Below, piece after piece: positions 24,560-34,206 of a stretch of 64,000 bases of DNA. Source of the DNA: Limnomonas spitsbergensis (taxonomy: Eukaryota; Chlorophyta; Chlorophyceae; Chlamydomonadales). The DNA is taken from positions 3,125,001 through 3,189,000 of the forward strand of contig JAYJMM010000100.1 of the NCBI GenBank assembly GCA_037349105.1. The letters run 5' to 3'. Numbering within the stretch: position 1 is the stretch's first letter; every line of letters begins with the position of its first letter. Under the pieces are notes generated by a model. It saw only the letters and a list, made by a program, of their open reading frames with translations. It made no database searches and was not told the origin of the DNA. Made by a program: the position numbers and the translations under genes.

Positions 24560-24705
24560 TCAGCTACAAGTCAGCTATACTACGTCCTCTGGTTGGAGGG
24601 CTCTGTTGTGGCCAGCCATGCTGCTTTGGCCACCACTAGTAGGCCGGTCCAGGTTTGGACCTCATCGGGCCTTTCGGGGCGGCCTGACAAATGTGGACTT
24701 GTAGC
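24560..24705. repeat. Dispersed repeat with GGCCGGTCCAGG core
   Basis: This copy has CAGCTACAAGTCAGCTATAC, GCTGCTTTGGCCACC and TAGGCCGGTCCAGGTTTGG. It matches the copy near 6215 in order and spacing and abuts the 3' part of the transporter gene. Confidence 0.6.
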
Positions 24706-24770
24706 CGGAAAAAGTAGCACAGTCTGTCACCGAAGCTGAAGCCCCCCCCAGTGAACAGTGTTCTGCTCAC

Positions 24771-27700
24771 CCCTATCACCACCAACGAGCCGCCCAAGAC
24801 GCTGGAGGCTGTTGGCACGTTGCCCAAAACAAAGAAGTCTAGGGTGAAGGCAAACACAACCTGCCAGAGAAGGGGGTTGTGAAGTGTGTCAAGTTTGAGA
24901 GAGGGACAAGTGAGGAGCATACCAGTATTGGGCATTTTTTCGGAAGACAAGGGAGTCCAGGGTGAAGGCAAAGACAACTGGCGATGCGTTTGGATTTTGG
25001 AAAAAACGACCAAATTTGTAAAATATTAGTGCAGAGAATACTCCGTTTGTAAGGAATATTTAATTAAAGCTCGGAAAGGGCGCAGGGAGGGACACATGAG
25101 GGGCAACAACAAGTGTTTCTTTCAGGGATATTTTGAATGAAATGATTGTTACGAGAAGTAAAGATTCTCTGGTGACTGAAGAACTCGCCGCAGGCACCAG
25201 ATTTCACCCGACACTCATTCCTTTCAACAATTTCGAGTACCGCGCTACTGAACCTTGGCTTGGCCGAATGACTTGTCTGGTTACCACTTCCGTTACGACT
25301 CGTTACCAGTAACCACCAAAAGAAACCCTGGCGCCAACAAGCTGACCATGACTCGGTGTGTGACAGTGCGTGACACACCAGAACTTGCAGACAGGGTCTC
25401 TCCTTTGTGTTCTTCTCCTCCTTTCCCTCTTCCCTTTCCTTTATTTTCTTCCAACGGGACAGTTGGGCGCCCACGCAGCCGAGCCTTTAAGAGCAGGGCC
25501 CACAGGTATAATGTCATTGACTTGCAAGCAGGGTCAGGCACACATGAGGGCATGACAGATAAAACAAGCCGTGTTCAGGTCAATAAGGCTTAGGGTTTCA
25601 CAATGGCACCGGATGTCACCAGGGGCATTCCGAGACCCTCAAGTCCTCATGGCTCATGACTTTGGCTCAGAGGGTGACACACTCACACATTATAACATTT
25701 ATAACAATGCAAATTTATAACAATTAAGCGCGTGATTTCAAAGCCCTTCTCACCTCTGTGACGCTCACTTTCCAACATTGTTTTATTTGAGGGAAGTGCG
25801 TGATCCCATGGCGCGTGAGCTTCTTCTCACCACCGTGGCTCACTTACGTTGTAACATGTTTTTGTTTACATACAGCGCGTGATCTCCCACTGGAGTCTTA
25901 GCTCACCTCAGTGACAGGCACATTACGACATTTTTACATTTTCAATTAAGTGCATAATCCCAACGCCTTTTCTCACCTCTGTGACACTAACAAATGAGCC
26001 CCGTGTGGCTGTGGTGACCGAGTAGCCTCGGTTCATGAGGATCAATGCCAAGAGCTGCGCCAGAAGAAACCGAGAAAGTGAAGAAATCTTCAGAGTGCAC
26101 ATGAAGGCTAGGGAGCAGGGCCACCAGGAAGGAAGGCAGAAAATTGCAGGTGGGACGAAGCAGGGCAAAACATCGCACATGGGGCAAAGAAAGGCAGAAA
26201 ATCGCAGGTGAGGCTAAGAAAGGCAGAAATCAAGTCGAAGATGCGGACGAGGCCTCGGCCCACATGCCGCGACTTTCCTTTCCTATTCGTAATAGGGCAT
26301 TTGAACCCTCGCGCCCTTGCCGGCGGCCACAGCTTTTCTCCTCCTGAGCTGAGCAAGATCTGGGTGCAATCACCGTCATGCAATCACAGTCATGATCTGG
26401 GTGTGCATTCAACGTGATGGGATCACCTGAGCGCCGACGATCCCGACCAGCAGCAGCCAGTCATCTCGCCCAGGTACCACGAATGCGGGGGGCAGCGGTA
26501 CGGGCCAGGCGGCTGTGGTCCAGGAGAGAAGCAGCAGCAGGATCTGGGAGGAAGCTGCCACAACCGCCGTCGCGAGAAAATCCCAGAGGGTGAGGCCCAT
26601 CGCTGACATGGCGCCTCCAAGGTAGGCGACTGCAACCATGCTCAGGGAGTTGGCCATGGCCGCAGACACCTGCGCTTGCAATTTGAATTTGAATGAAATT
26701 ACAACTTTGCTTGTGGTCTGAAATTGAATGAATGACGCTGCGCATGTGATTAAGATTTCAATAACGAAGAAAATCTGCGATCGTGATTTGAATTTGTATA
26801 AATCCTAACCTGCGGGTGTGATGTGAATTTGAATGAAAGGAGATCAAGCTGCCAACATTCAAACCTTATGGCGACCACACCATTCGAATAAGAAGATAAT
26901 TAATTGGCTTCATCATCTAGGGTCAATAAGAGGTGCAACAGTTCTAGGAAGCCGATTCGAGGTGCACGCGCGACTCATATTGATTGCGATGGACGAAGGG
27001 GGATCCCCCCTTTGCCTTTCATTCCCTCTCACCCCCAAAGTGTGACATGAATCGTGTTAGTAATAAATCCCTCTCTCAATCAGGCAACAAGGTGGAACAA
27101 GGATGTTCATGCACGCGCACAAGCGCACTGTCAAGGCGCGGCCTAACGGTAAGTGCCACGAGCGCACAGCGAAGGCGCAACCTGAAGGGAAGCGCCCCCT
27201 CCAGTCCAGCTGTCATCCCAGAATGGCACACAAAGATTTGGTCCTGTCGAGTTTGGTAAGTGAACTCCTGGTAATAGCCCCCCCCCCACACACATAAAAC
27301 AATGAGGTTCGTAATGAAGCTTCATTACGCATGTTATTGTTTTATGTGAGGGGGCCGGGGAACTATTGAGAGAGGCCGTAAGGCCTCACTCAATCAAGCA
27401 GTAAGACGAGGGATGCGCAGGTACGCGCACAAGCACACAGTAAAGGCGCAGCCTAAAGGGAATTGCCCCATGGTGCATAAGGCGCGACCTACAGGGAAGC
27501 GCCCCATCCGGCCCAGCTGTCATGCCAGAATGGCACTTGAAGAAGATTAGGTCCTGTGACTCCTGTCTAGTTTGATCCTGTGAAAAGCAGGTACCGGTAA
27601 TCGCCCCCCTCAGGCCCCCTCAGGCCCTGAACACCTGTGCGGGACTCACCACTAGGACTGCAGCCCCTCACAAACTTTGTGCTTCAGGGTTTATCATAAA

Positions 27701-30700
27701 CCCTTGACACTAAACTCAGCACCAGGACTACACCCCCCAACGTCATGATTCAGGCTAGATGTAAACTCGAAACCCTCACATCACCGCCAGGACTAGCCCC
27801 ATCAACTTCGTGGTCAACAGTGGATTTAAACTCTGAACCCTCAGCTCATTGCCAGGACACGCCCCCGCAAACATCATTTATTGGGGTTTATCTTAACTCC
27901 CAGGCCTTTACTCACCACCAAGTTTAGCCCCCACAAGCTTTGTCGTTTAAGCTTGATCTAAACTCTTCACCCTTAACTCACCACCAAGTGTAGCCCATAC
28001 AACCTTCATCGTTAAGGCTGGACCTGCACTCATCACCCGGAACTCACCACCAATACCATAGCCCTACAAACATAATAATTTAGGGTTTATCCAAACTCTT
28101 AACTCACTCTTCACCCTGAACTCACCGCCAGGCCCAGTCCCACAAGCTCCAACGTCGATGCGTCTGCCTGGTAGCCAGCCCACCACGCAGCCACAGGCTG
28201 TTTCGTAAATCCTGCCTCCAGTACGGCCCCACTCCAATCAGCAGCAACCGAGACGTGGTCAACGAATGAGCCATCACCCCTGCCGCTGCCCTCAAATGTA
28301 TCTCTGAGCCCTATAAAGCTGCCTCCTCCACCTCCGGCCTGCCCAGGTAGCCCCTGCTGGTTGAAGAGGCCCCCAAGGGTCCAGACATGGCCCAGCAGGT
28401 GGCTGTAGAGCGACCCGAAGACCTGGGAAGGGAAGCAGCGGGAGGGCAGCCAAGTGAGGGGGTGGAGGAGAGGAGGCAGCGGGAGGGCAGCCAAGTGAGG
28501 GGGTGGAGGAGAGGAGGCAGCGGGAGAGCAGCCAAGTGAGAGGGTGGAGGAGAGGAGGCAGTGGGAGGGCAGCCAAGTGAGGGGGTGGAGGAGATGAGGC
28601 AGCGGGATGGCAGCCAAGTGAGGGGGTGGAGGAGATGAGGCAGCGGGATGGCAGCCAAGTGAGGGGGGGGAGGAGAGGAGGCAGCGGGAGGGCAGCCAAG
28701 TGAGGGGGTGGAGGAGAGGAGGCAGCGGGAGGGCAGCCAAGTGAGGGGGGGGAGGAGAGGAGGCAGCGGGAGGGCAGCCAAGTGAGGGGGGGGAGGAGAG
28801 GAGGCAGCGGGAGGGCAGCCAAGTGAGGGGGTGGAGGAGAGGAGGCAGCGGGAAGGCAGCCAAGTGAGGGGGTGGAGGAGAGGAGGCAGCGGGAGGGCAG
28901 CCAAGTGAGGGGGTGGAGGAGAGGAGGCAGTGGGAGGGCAGCCAAGTGAGGGGGTGGAGGAGAGGAGGCAGCGGGAGGGCAGCCAAGTGAGGGGGTGGAG
29001 GAGATGAGGCAGCGGGAGGGCAGCCAAGTGAGAGGGTGGAGGAGAGGAGGCAGTGGGAGGGCAGGGGCGGGAGTAGGGGTGGGGCGGCCAATTGCCAGGG
29101 TGGAGGAGAGGAAGCAGTAGGAGGGTGTAGGAGAGGAAGCAGTAGGAGGGTGGAGGAGGGGAAGCAGCGGGAGAGCAGCCAAGTGAAGGGGTGGAGGAGA
29201 GGAGGCAGTGGGAGGGCAGGGGCGGGAGTAGGGGTGGGGCGGCCAATTGCCGGGGTGGAGGAGAGGAAGCAGTAGGAGGGTGGAGGAGAGGAAGCAGTAG
29301 GAGGGTGGAGGAGGGGAAGCAGCGGGAGGGCAGCCAAGTGAGGGGGGGGAGGAGAGGAGGCAGCGGGAGGGCAGCCAAGTGAGGGGGGGGAGGAGAGGAG
29401 GCAGCGGGAGGGCAGCCAAGTGAGGGGGTGGAGGAGATGAGGCAGCGGGAGGGCAGCCAAGTGAGGGGGTGGAGGAGAGGAGGCAGTGGGAGGGCAGCCA
29501 AATGAGGGGGTGGAGGAGAGGAGGCAGCGGGAGGGCAGCCAAGTGAGGGGGTGGAGGAGATGAGGCAGCGGGAGGGCAGCCAAGTGAGAGGGTGGAGGAG
29601 AGGAGGCAGTGGGAGGGCAGGGGCGGGAGTAGGGGTGGGGCGGCCAATTGCCAGGGTGGAGGAGAGGAAGCAGTAGGAGGGTGTAGGAGAGGAAGCAGTA
29701 GGAGGGTGGAGGAGGGGAAGCAGCGGGAGAGCAGCCAAGTGAGGGGGTGGAGGAGAGGAGGCAGTGGGAGGGCAGGGGCGGGAGTAGGGGTGGGGCGGCC
29801 AATTGCCGGGGTGGAGGAGAGGAAGCAGTAGGAGGGTGGAGGAGAGGAAGCAGTAGGAGGGTGGAGGAGGAGAAGCAGCGGGAGGGCAGCCAAGTGAGGG
29901 GGTCGAGGAGATGAGGCAGTGGGAGGGCAGGGGCGGGAATAGGGGTAGGGCGGCCAATTGCCGGGTAGGAGGAGAGGGAGCAGTAGGAGGGTGTAGGAGG
30001 GGAAGCAGCGGGAGGGCGACCAATTGAGGGGACGAAGGAGGGTAAAAGCCAGCAAGAGGGCATCAAATAAGGGGGGTGGAGGAGGGGCAATCACAAATCA
30101 CGACCAGCTTCCCCCCCTTTGCGCCAGCCCCTTCCACCCCTCCCCATCTCGCCCAACTTAGACCCACCAACAGAGCCCCCATTATTGTGATTAGAGCGCC
30201 AAACAGCGATCCCCAACTAAGCAACTGGCCAATCAACAGGCACTCCATTCACATCGCTCCATCCCACTCCATCTCGCCCCACCCAGACCCACCAACAGAG
30301 CTCCGATTATCGTAATGAGAGCGCCAAGCAGCGACCCCCGTCCGGGCAACCGGCCATTGAACAGGGACTCCATGAGAAGGGCGAAGGTTGGGCTTGTGAA
30401 GAAGAGAGCAGTTGCATTATGGACACCCGCCAGCTGTGACGTTGAAGGGGAGGGGGGTGGAGGGCATACATTTGTATCCATGGTTTCCTGACGGGCCTTC
30501 ACTAGGGCATCATTTCATTTTCCGAGGGTCAAGGGGTTGGGACAGGTCCCGAACCCCTTGGCTATGAATAGCAAGTATGAGGATGGCAGCCCAGACCAAT
30601 TGGGAGGCTGCAGGATATGATAGTTGGAGAGAGGGCAGCATGAAAAGGAGGGGTAAACAACCAACAAAGACTGACACTGCTGTAGTGCTCATGCGTAAAA

Positions 30701-31355
30701 GGTTGCATGCAAGTCTAGATTAGAAAGGGCAAACTGCCCCGTCTGGCATGGGCCATTCTCGCAAGCAAAGGATATGACAGAGAGTCTGATCATCCCCATG
30801 CTATATGCATCGCAGGCAAGCCTCCCCCAGTGATAAAATAAATGATGGCGACCAGACACTAGTAAGCAGGGCCCATGCAATCATGCATCCCCATGCTTGC
30901 TCTGCTCTGCCAGCATGACATGTTGTGGATTGCGCTTCGGTGCATTGCCAGTGGCACATTTTTTCATAATCTAATCCATTACAACGCCCCACCCTCCCCC
31001 ACTAGGTGTACTGCATAGTGCCTGCATGCCCTCCTCTGCCCTCCTCCTCCCTTGCCAACCCCTGCCCTGCCTGGACGGCAGCTGTGATACACAACAGGGT
31101 GGCTGTGCCGCATATGGCCTTGAGGCCGACCAGGCCCGCTGTCCGGCTGTCTCTGGGAATCAAGCTGTTCAGATTGCCTCCGGCAAGTGATGTCGCTAAG
31201 ATGAGGGTCGCGCAGAGAGCCGGGTAGAAGGTGCACGTCTCGAGCACCGGCAGAGCGGGGCCAGTCAGTCTGACGAGGACGCTTTTGAGGGCGAAGAAAG
31301 ATGTTGCGAGGACGATGCAGGCTTCGCCGCAGTTCCAAATCAGCGTCCGCAACAT
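24771..31355 (-). CDS. EamA/DMT-superfamily transporter, ten membrane helices (last exon unresolved)
   Basis: Exons: 31355-31071, 30433-30293, 28422-28126, 26669-26427, 26054-25977, 24860-24771, all joined in phase 0, giving 378 aa plus an unplaced C-terminus. The start is the first ATG after an in-frame TAA. Helices 1-3 lie in exon 1 (IVLATSFFALKSVLVRLTG; LKAICGTATLLCITAAVQ). Exon 2 has the family signature ATALFFTSPTFALL and helix 5 (LLGALITIIGALL). Exon 3 has a long Gly-rich loop and the start of helix 6. Exon 4 has helices 6-8. Exons 5 and 6 carry TRGSFVSVTE/VVFAFTLDFFVLGNVPT and the last helix. The order fits plant and animal SLC35G/EamA proteins of the drug/metabolite transporter superfamily, which move small metabolites across internal or plasma membranes. 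The substrate cannot be told. Intron 1 uses a rarer GC donor (CCAG/GCAGGG). The other introns are loaded with splice-junction-linked repeats. Confidence 0.85.
24925..24990 (-). repeat. Decayed copy of transporter exon 6 start
   Basis: The plus strand reads GTCCAGGGTGAAGGCAAAGA, close to the complement of the real exon start (GTCTAGGGTGAAGGCAAACA at 24838-24857). It lies about 115 bp upstream in the intron. A second, weaker echo may exist near 24135-24180. Confidence 0.65.
25430..25535 (+). repeat. Dispersed GGCGCCCACGC-GAGC repeat
   Basis: The segment reads GTTGGGCGCCCACGCAGCCG, then GAGCAGGGCCCACAGGT and ends ATTGACTTGCAAG-like. It matches the arms of the foldback element near 20390 and the copies at 32325, 51375 and 61350. 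Confidence 0.65.
25690..25990 (-). repeat. ~76-bp array of the transporter exon 5 end and donor
   Basis: The plus strand repeats a CTTCTCACCTCTGTGACGCTCA-like block at about 25749, 25826, 25903 and 25971. The last position is the real end of exon 5 with its GTGAGA donor. Each unit also carries a GCGTGATCCCA-like stretch and an AT-rich spacer. The array thus starts on the exon junction and runs into the intron. Confidence 0.85.
26990..27075. other. Intronic stretch, no feature seen
   Basis: This part of the intron between transporter exons 3 and 4 shows only short open frames without domains. Confidence 0.4.
27076..27610. repeat. Direct duplication (~230 bp each) flanking a hairpin
   Basis: The segments 27076-27290 and 27383-27610 share CAATCA-GCA, CGCGCACAAGC, AAGGCGC-GCCTAA, GGGAAGCGCCCC, CCAGCTGTCAT, CCAGAATGGCAC and GTAATCGCCCCCC-like ends. 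Between them (27292-27342) is an inverted repeat with CATAAAACAAT / ATTGTTTTATG arms around a perfect 20-bp palindrome centred on GAAGCTTC. Confidence 0.8.
27640..28150 (-). repeat. ~66-bp array of the transporter exon 3 end and donor, about 8 copies
   Basis: On the plus strand a unit starting ACTCACCACCAGGACTAGCCCC recurs at about 27645, 27714, 27777, 27842, 27910, 27979 and 28042. The last member, at 28120, is the real GTGAGT donor and end of exon 3 (GLGLA). Spacings range from 63 to 78 bp. The copies keep the complement of the donor (CTCACC) better than the spacer. Confidence 0.9.
28430..30025 (-). repeat. 1.6-kb minisatellite, 41-bp unit with higher-order repeats
   Basis: The basic plus-strand unit is 41 bp and contains GAGGCAGCGGGAGGGCAGCC, AAGTGAGGGGGTGGAGGAGA and one more base. 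A second unit type with GGGGCGGCCAATTGCC alternates with it. A 556-bp block repeats as a whole (29036 and 29592). Because 41 is not a multiple of three and the units lack stops, all three minus-strand frames stay open for 570-659 codons as the same 41-residue Pro/Leu/Ser repeat. This is an artefact. The array ends 8 bp before the exon 3 acceptor (28424-28423) of the transporter, on its pyrimidine tract. Confidence 0.95.
30060..30240 (-). repeat. Decayed copy of transporter exon 2 (3' half) with donor
   Basis: The minus strand reads GSLFGALITIMGALLVGL, nearly the same as the true exon 2 end (GSLLGALITIIGALL/GTGGGT). It lies about 110 bp downstream in the intron and keeps the donor and flanking AGATGGAG-like sequence. 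It lacks the first half of the exon. Confidence 0.85.
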
Positions 31356-32389
31356 CAAGCGGGACAATGGACCACGTTATGGCCAGCGGACGTGTGCGTA
31401 CTCCGCGCAAACATAAACGTAAAAACCATGGATTGGTGTCGACATTTCTTGAGGTACATTGCAGCACATAAAACGCTACGTGCCCATGCTGATCAAGTGA
31501 TCACAGATGCCGGCGTCACTGCGTCGGAATCTGGGAGTGATCTAAAGCCTTTAACCGACACAACCGATGACGAAGACGGAGTTACGACTTGCGCTTTTTT
31601 TCTGTAGCCAGGTTTTTCAAAACGTGTGCCTCCACTGCCTCATAGCGAGAAGCTCTGCAAATGCTGTATAATTGAATATCGGGAGGATGAGCTTTACATG
31701 ATTTACTGCCCTACTTATCTGCAGACCTTCATTATATCAATTTATCTACCTTCAAACCAGGCTTAAAACCCTAGTTTCCATAATTTCGGTTTCTAGCGGA
31801 CGAGGATGCGGCCCTCAAAGGTACGCAAATGGAGTGTGGGGCAAGCTAAATTATGCATCTGCTTTTTAAAGAAAATGGGTTCCTTCATCTTTCACCGTAT
31901 GATGAAAAGAGATAATCATCTCAAAACTCTCAAGTTTTCCGTTTAGTTTTCTGTCTCCCCTCTAATTTTCTAGGCGGTGCTCGATCAAACTATTTTGCGC
32001 CCACGTCATGTTGTATGGCTGGGGCTTATCTTCTGCACTGTGGGGTTCATTCCCAAGCTACTGTTGATTGTGGCTGTGTGCTAGTTGCTTGCCTGAGTGT
32101 CTCACTGTCCTAGTGTATTAAGTTTGGGTGAAATGCCTTGGCATTTGTGGCAAACGTGGTAGATATGGTTGTGGCGTAGAAGTTTTTCTGCTGCTGAAAC
32201 TTCCTTTGTCCTTATTTTCCAGCTTTCTGTCTGTCCCTTCAATTTATTTCCCACTTCTCTCATTTCCCCCCTGTCCCCTGGTGTTTGTTTTGTTCTTTCC
32301 CCTGGTTCTTTCCTCCCAACCCTTTATTTCGGCGCCCACGCGGCCGAGCCTTTTCGAGCAGGGCCCAAAGGTGTGACGTAATTGACTTT
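31356..32389. other. 5' flank of the transporter gene, no gene seen
   Basis: This holds the likely promoter of the minus-strand transporter. Short open frames lack domains. At 32325-32390 lies a copy of the dispersed GGCGCCCACGCGGCCGAGCC / GGGCCCAAAGGTGTGACGT family, directly at the left boundary of the duplicated region. Confidence 0.45.
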
Positions 32390-32634
32390 CCCCATGTGCG
32401 TGTTTTCGTGGCATCAACTTCATGTTTGGCTGACTGCCTGCCTACAGATCTGAGCTTCAGATCTAGCAGTAGGGTTCACGCTTGCTCAGCAGTTGGTCTC
32501 CTGTGTGCAATGTAAAAACATGAAAACAAGGAAGCCACAACTGGGTGTCTAGGTACCACGAATTTGCCCTCCCTGCAGATCTAACAGAAGGGGTCACGGT
32601 TGCTCGGTGGTCGGTCTCCCGAGTGTCTGGGTCA

Positions 32635-33305
32635 ATGACGTAACACCTCTGGGCTCTGCTCAAAAAGGCTTGGCTGCGTGGGCGCCTAACTAAAAAGAGT
32701 GTATAAGTGTATGAACACCAATAATTTACCCTCCCTCCTGCAGGTTGCCTAAGGAGCAAGGCATGCTGCACTGTGCCCCATGGCAATTGGGCTGGGATGT
32801 AGCTGAATTGTAGCTGAAGCACCCTGGATTTATGTACCAGCGTGCAAGATCAACTTAAGGAGAGGAAGGGAGGCCCCCCATATGGTGTTAGATACTTCCA
32901 CGCCTTGTACGAGGGCAGGCTAGGGTGGAATACTAGGATCCCCTGGTTTGTGTGTAGGATGCCGGAGCTATCGTTAAGGCTTAGCCGTTTCAGAGGCCTG
33001 GGCTTCTTTTCTCCAACATTTTCCTTCCACTCATTCCGATGTCCCTTCACGCTCTTTCCCCTTTTCCTGACGAACTGCCCGGTATGTTTATTTTCCTCCT
33101 GAATGTAGAGGGCCAGGATCTGAACGGGATGGAGATTCTTCTGACTTCCATTCCTTCTTGGGGTGGTCTTTTCCTTCACCTAGCTCTACGGCTATTTATT
33201 TCCCTTGTCCTCTAGCCTTTAGATTCTTTTCCTTCCGACCAGACAGCCGTGTGTCCAGACCGAGCTTTTTGGGCATGGCCCATAGGTGTTTTGACATTGA
33301 CTCTG
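32635..33305. repeat. Repeat-rich spacer shared by all three units
   Basis: The stretch corresponds to 51375-51960 and 61350-61960. It contains AAGGAGCAAGGC-TGCTGCACTG, GGGCTGGGATGTAGCT, a dispersed GGCGCC core and ATGGCCCATAGGTGTTT. The plus- and minus-strand open frames are not conserved between the three units, so no gene is called. Confidence 0.6.
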
Positions 33306-34206
33306 GATTTATGAGATTGTTGTGATTGCTTCAGAAGCATTCATGCATCTTTCTCAGGTCACACAAAAATGCGGGCATGGACACAAATTATTGACAACAG
33401 AGTAGGTCCACCTCTTTTCCCTCCCTACTGATACTAGGACAGCCAACCAAATACAGTTCTGAGTACAGAAGATTCGAATTGCCTTCCTCATAACTAACTT
33501 TGTTTACCGTAGAGGGGCGGGTTAATTGATAATACGAAAACTTGCCATGTCAACGCCAGATTCAGTCAAATAATTGAGATTTGTTGTCCCAATTTGGCCC
33601 GAGGGAAGCATACAATATACAACAAATTGACATCTGAGGCAATTCAAATCTATGGTACGCCAATCAGACTGCTGCATTCATACTGCATGGCGTAGTGTGA
33701 CGCAAGAGTGGCCGAGGGGATGCTGGAGCATTACCGGTTTGCAGTGCATGGACTTAAACGGAACAATGCCCCTACATATCATGCGATCCGTATCCTTTAA
33801 CATGTTACCCGAAAAACCCTGTCATTCACAGTTTGACAGAATTCATGTCAATATCAAGATGTCCACTCAGAAAGGACCAATGAAATGTACGACACATTGA
33901 CCCATTTATGCAAGGAGGCGCACTCGCTCTATTCACATGCATAAAAAAATCGAAAACCTGGACTCCTGGACAATGCCTACAATACTTTTCAGGACTTGTA
34001 CAAAGTCCTCAATGAGGTCAGCCTGATGACATCTCCCTTCACTCCTTAGTACAGGTCATGATGTACAGTCCCCTCTCATACTCCCAGCATCCTCTTAGCC
34101 ACACTTCCATGAGTGCCAGCCACTCCTGCCTCCATGCTGTATACAGCCCACTCAGCACTACAGCCCCTGTCAGCCATGCAAGCCGACTGCCCTAGTGACC
34201 CGCCCG
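33306..34206. other. 3' flank of AP2 gene copy 1
   Basis: The region is shared with units 2 and 3. Each unit has a private deletion here: unit 2 lacks about 95 bp after CAATATACAACAA, and unit 3 lacks about 270 bp after TTTGCAGTGCA. No conserved open frame spans it. Confidence 0.5.

Larger units (their letters stand above)
22971..24770. other. Intergenic region, no supported gene
   Basis: The stretch separates the starts and ends of two minus-strand genes. It holds the promoter of the small membrane protein at its left edge. A minus-strand open frame at 23730-23476 has a Ser/Arg-rich start but no partner exon. At the right edge lie possible last-exon sequences of the EamA transporter, which I could not place. 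Confidence 0.4.

Noticed and set aside
27640..28120. Possible CRISPR-like array (regular repeats with variable spacers)
   Set aside because: The units vary in length, the genome is eukaryotic, and the repeated core is an exon end with a splice donor.
28111..30094. Three overlapping minus-strand open frames of 570-659 codons
   Set aside because: They are the same 41-residue translation of a stop-free 41-bp minisatellite read in three frames. Only 28126-28422 is a supported exon.
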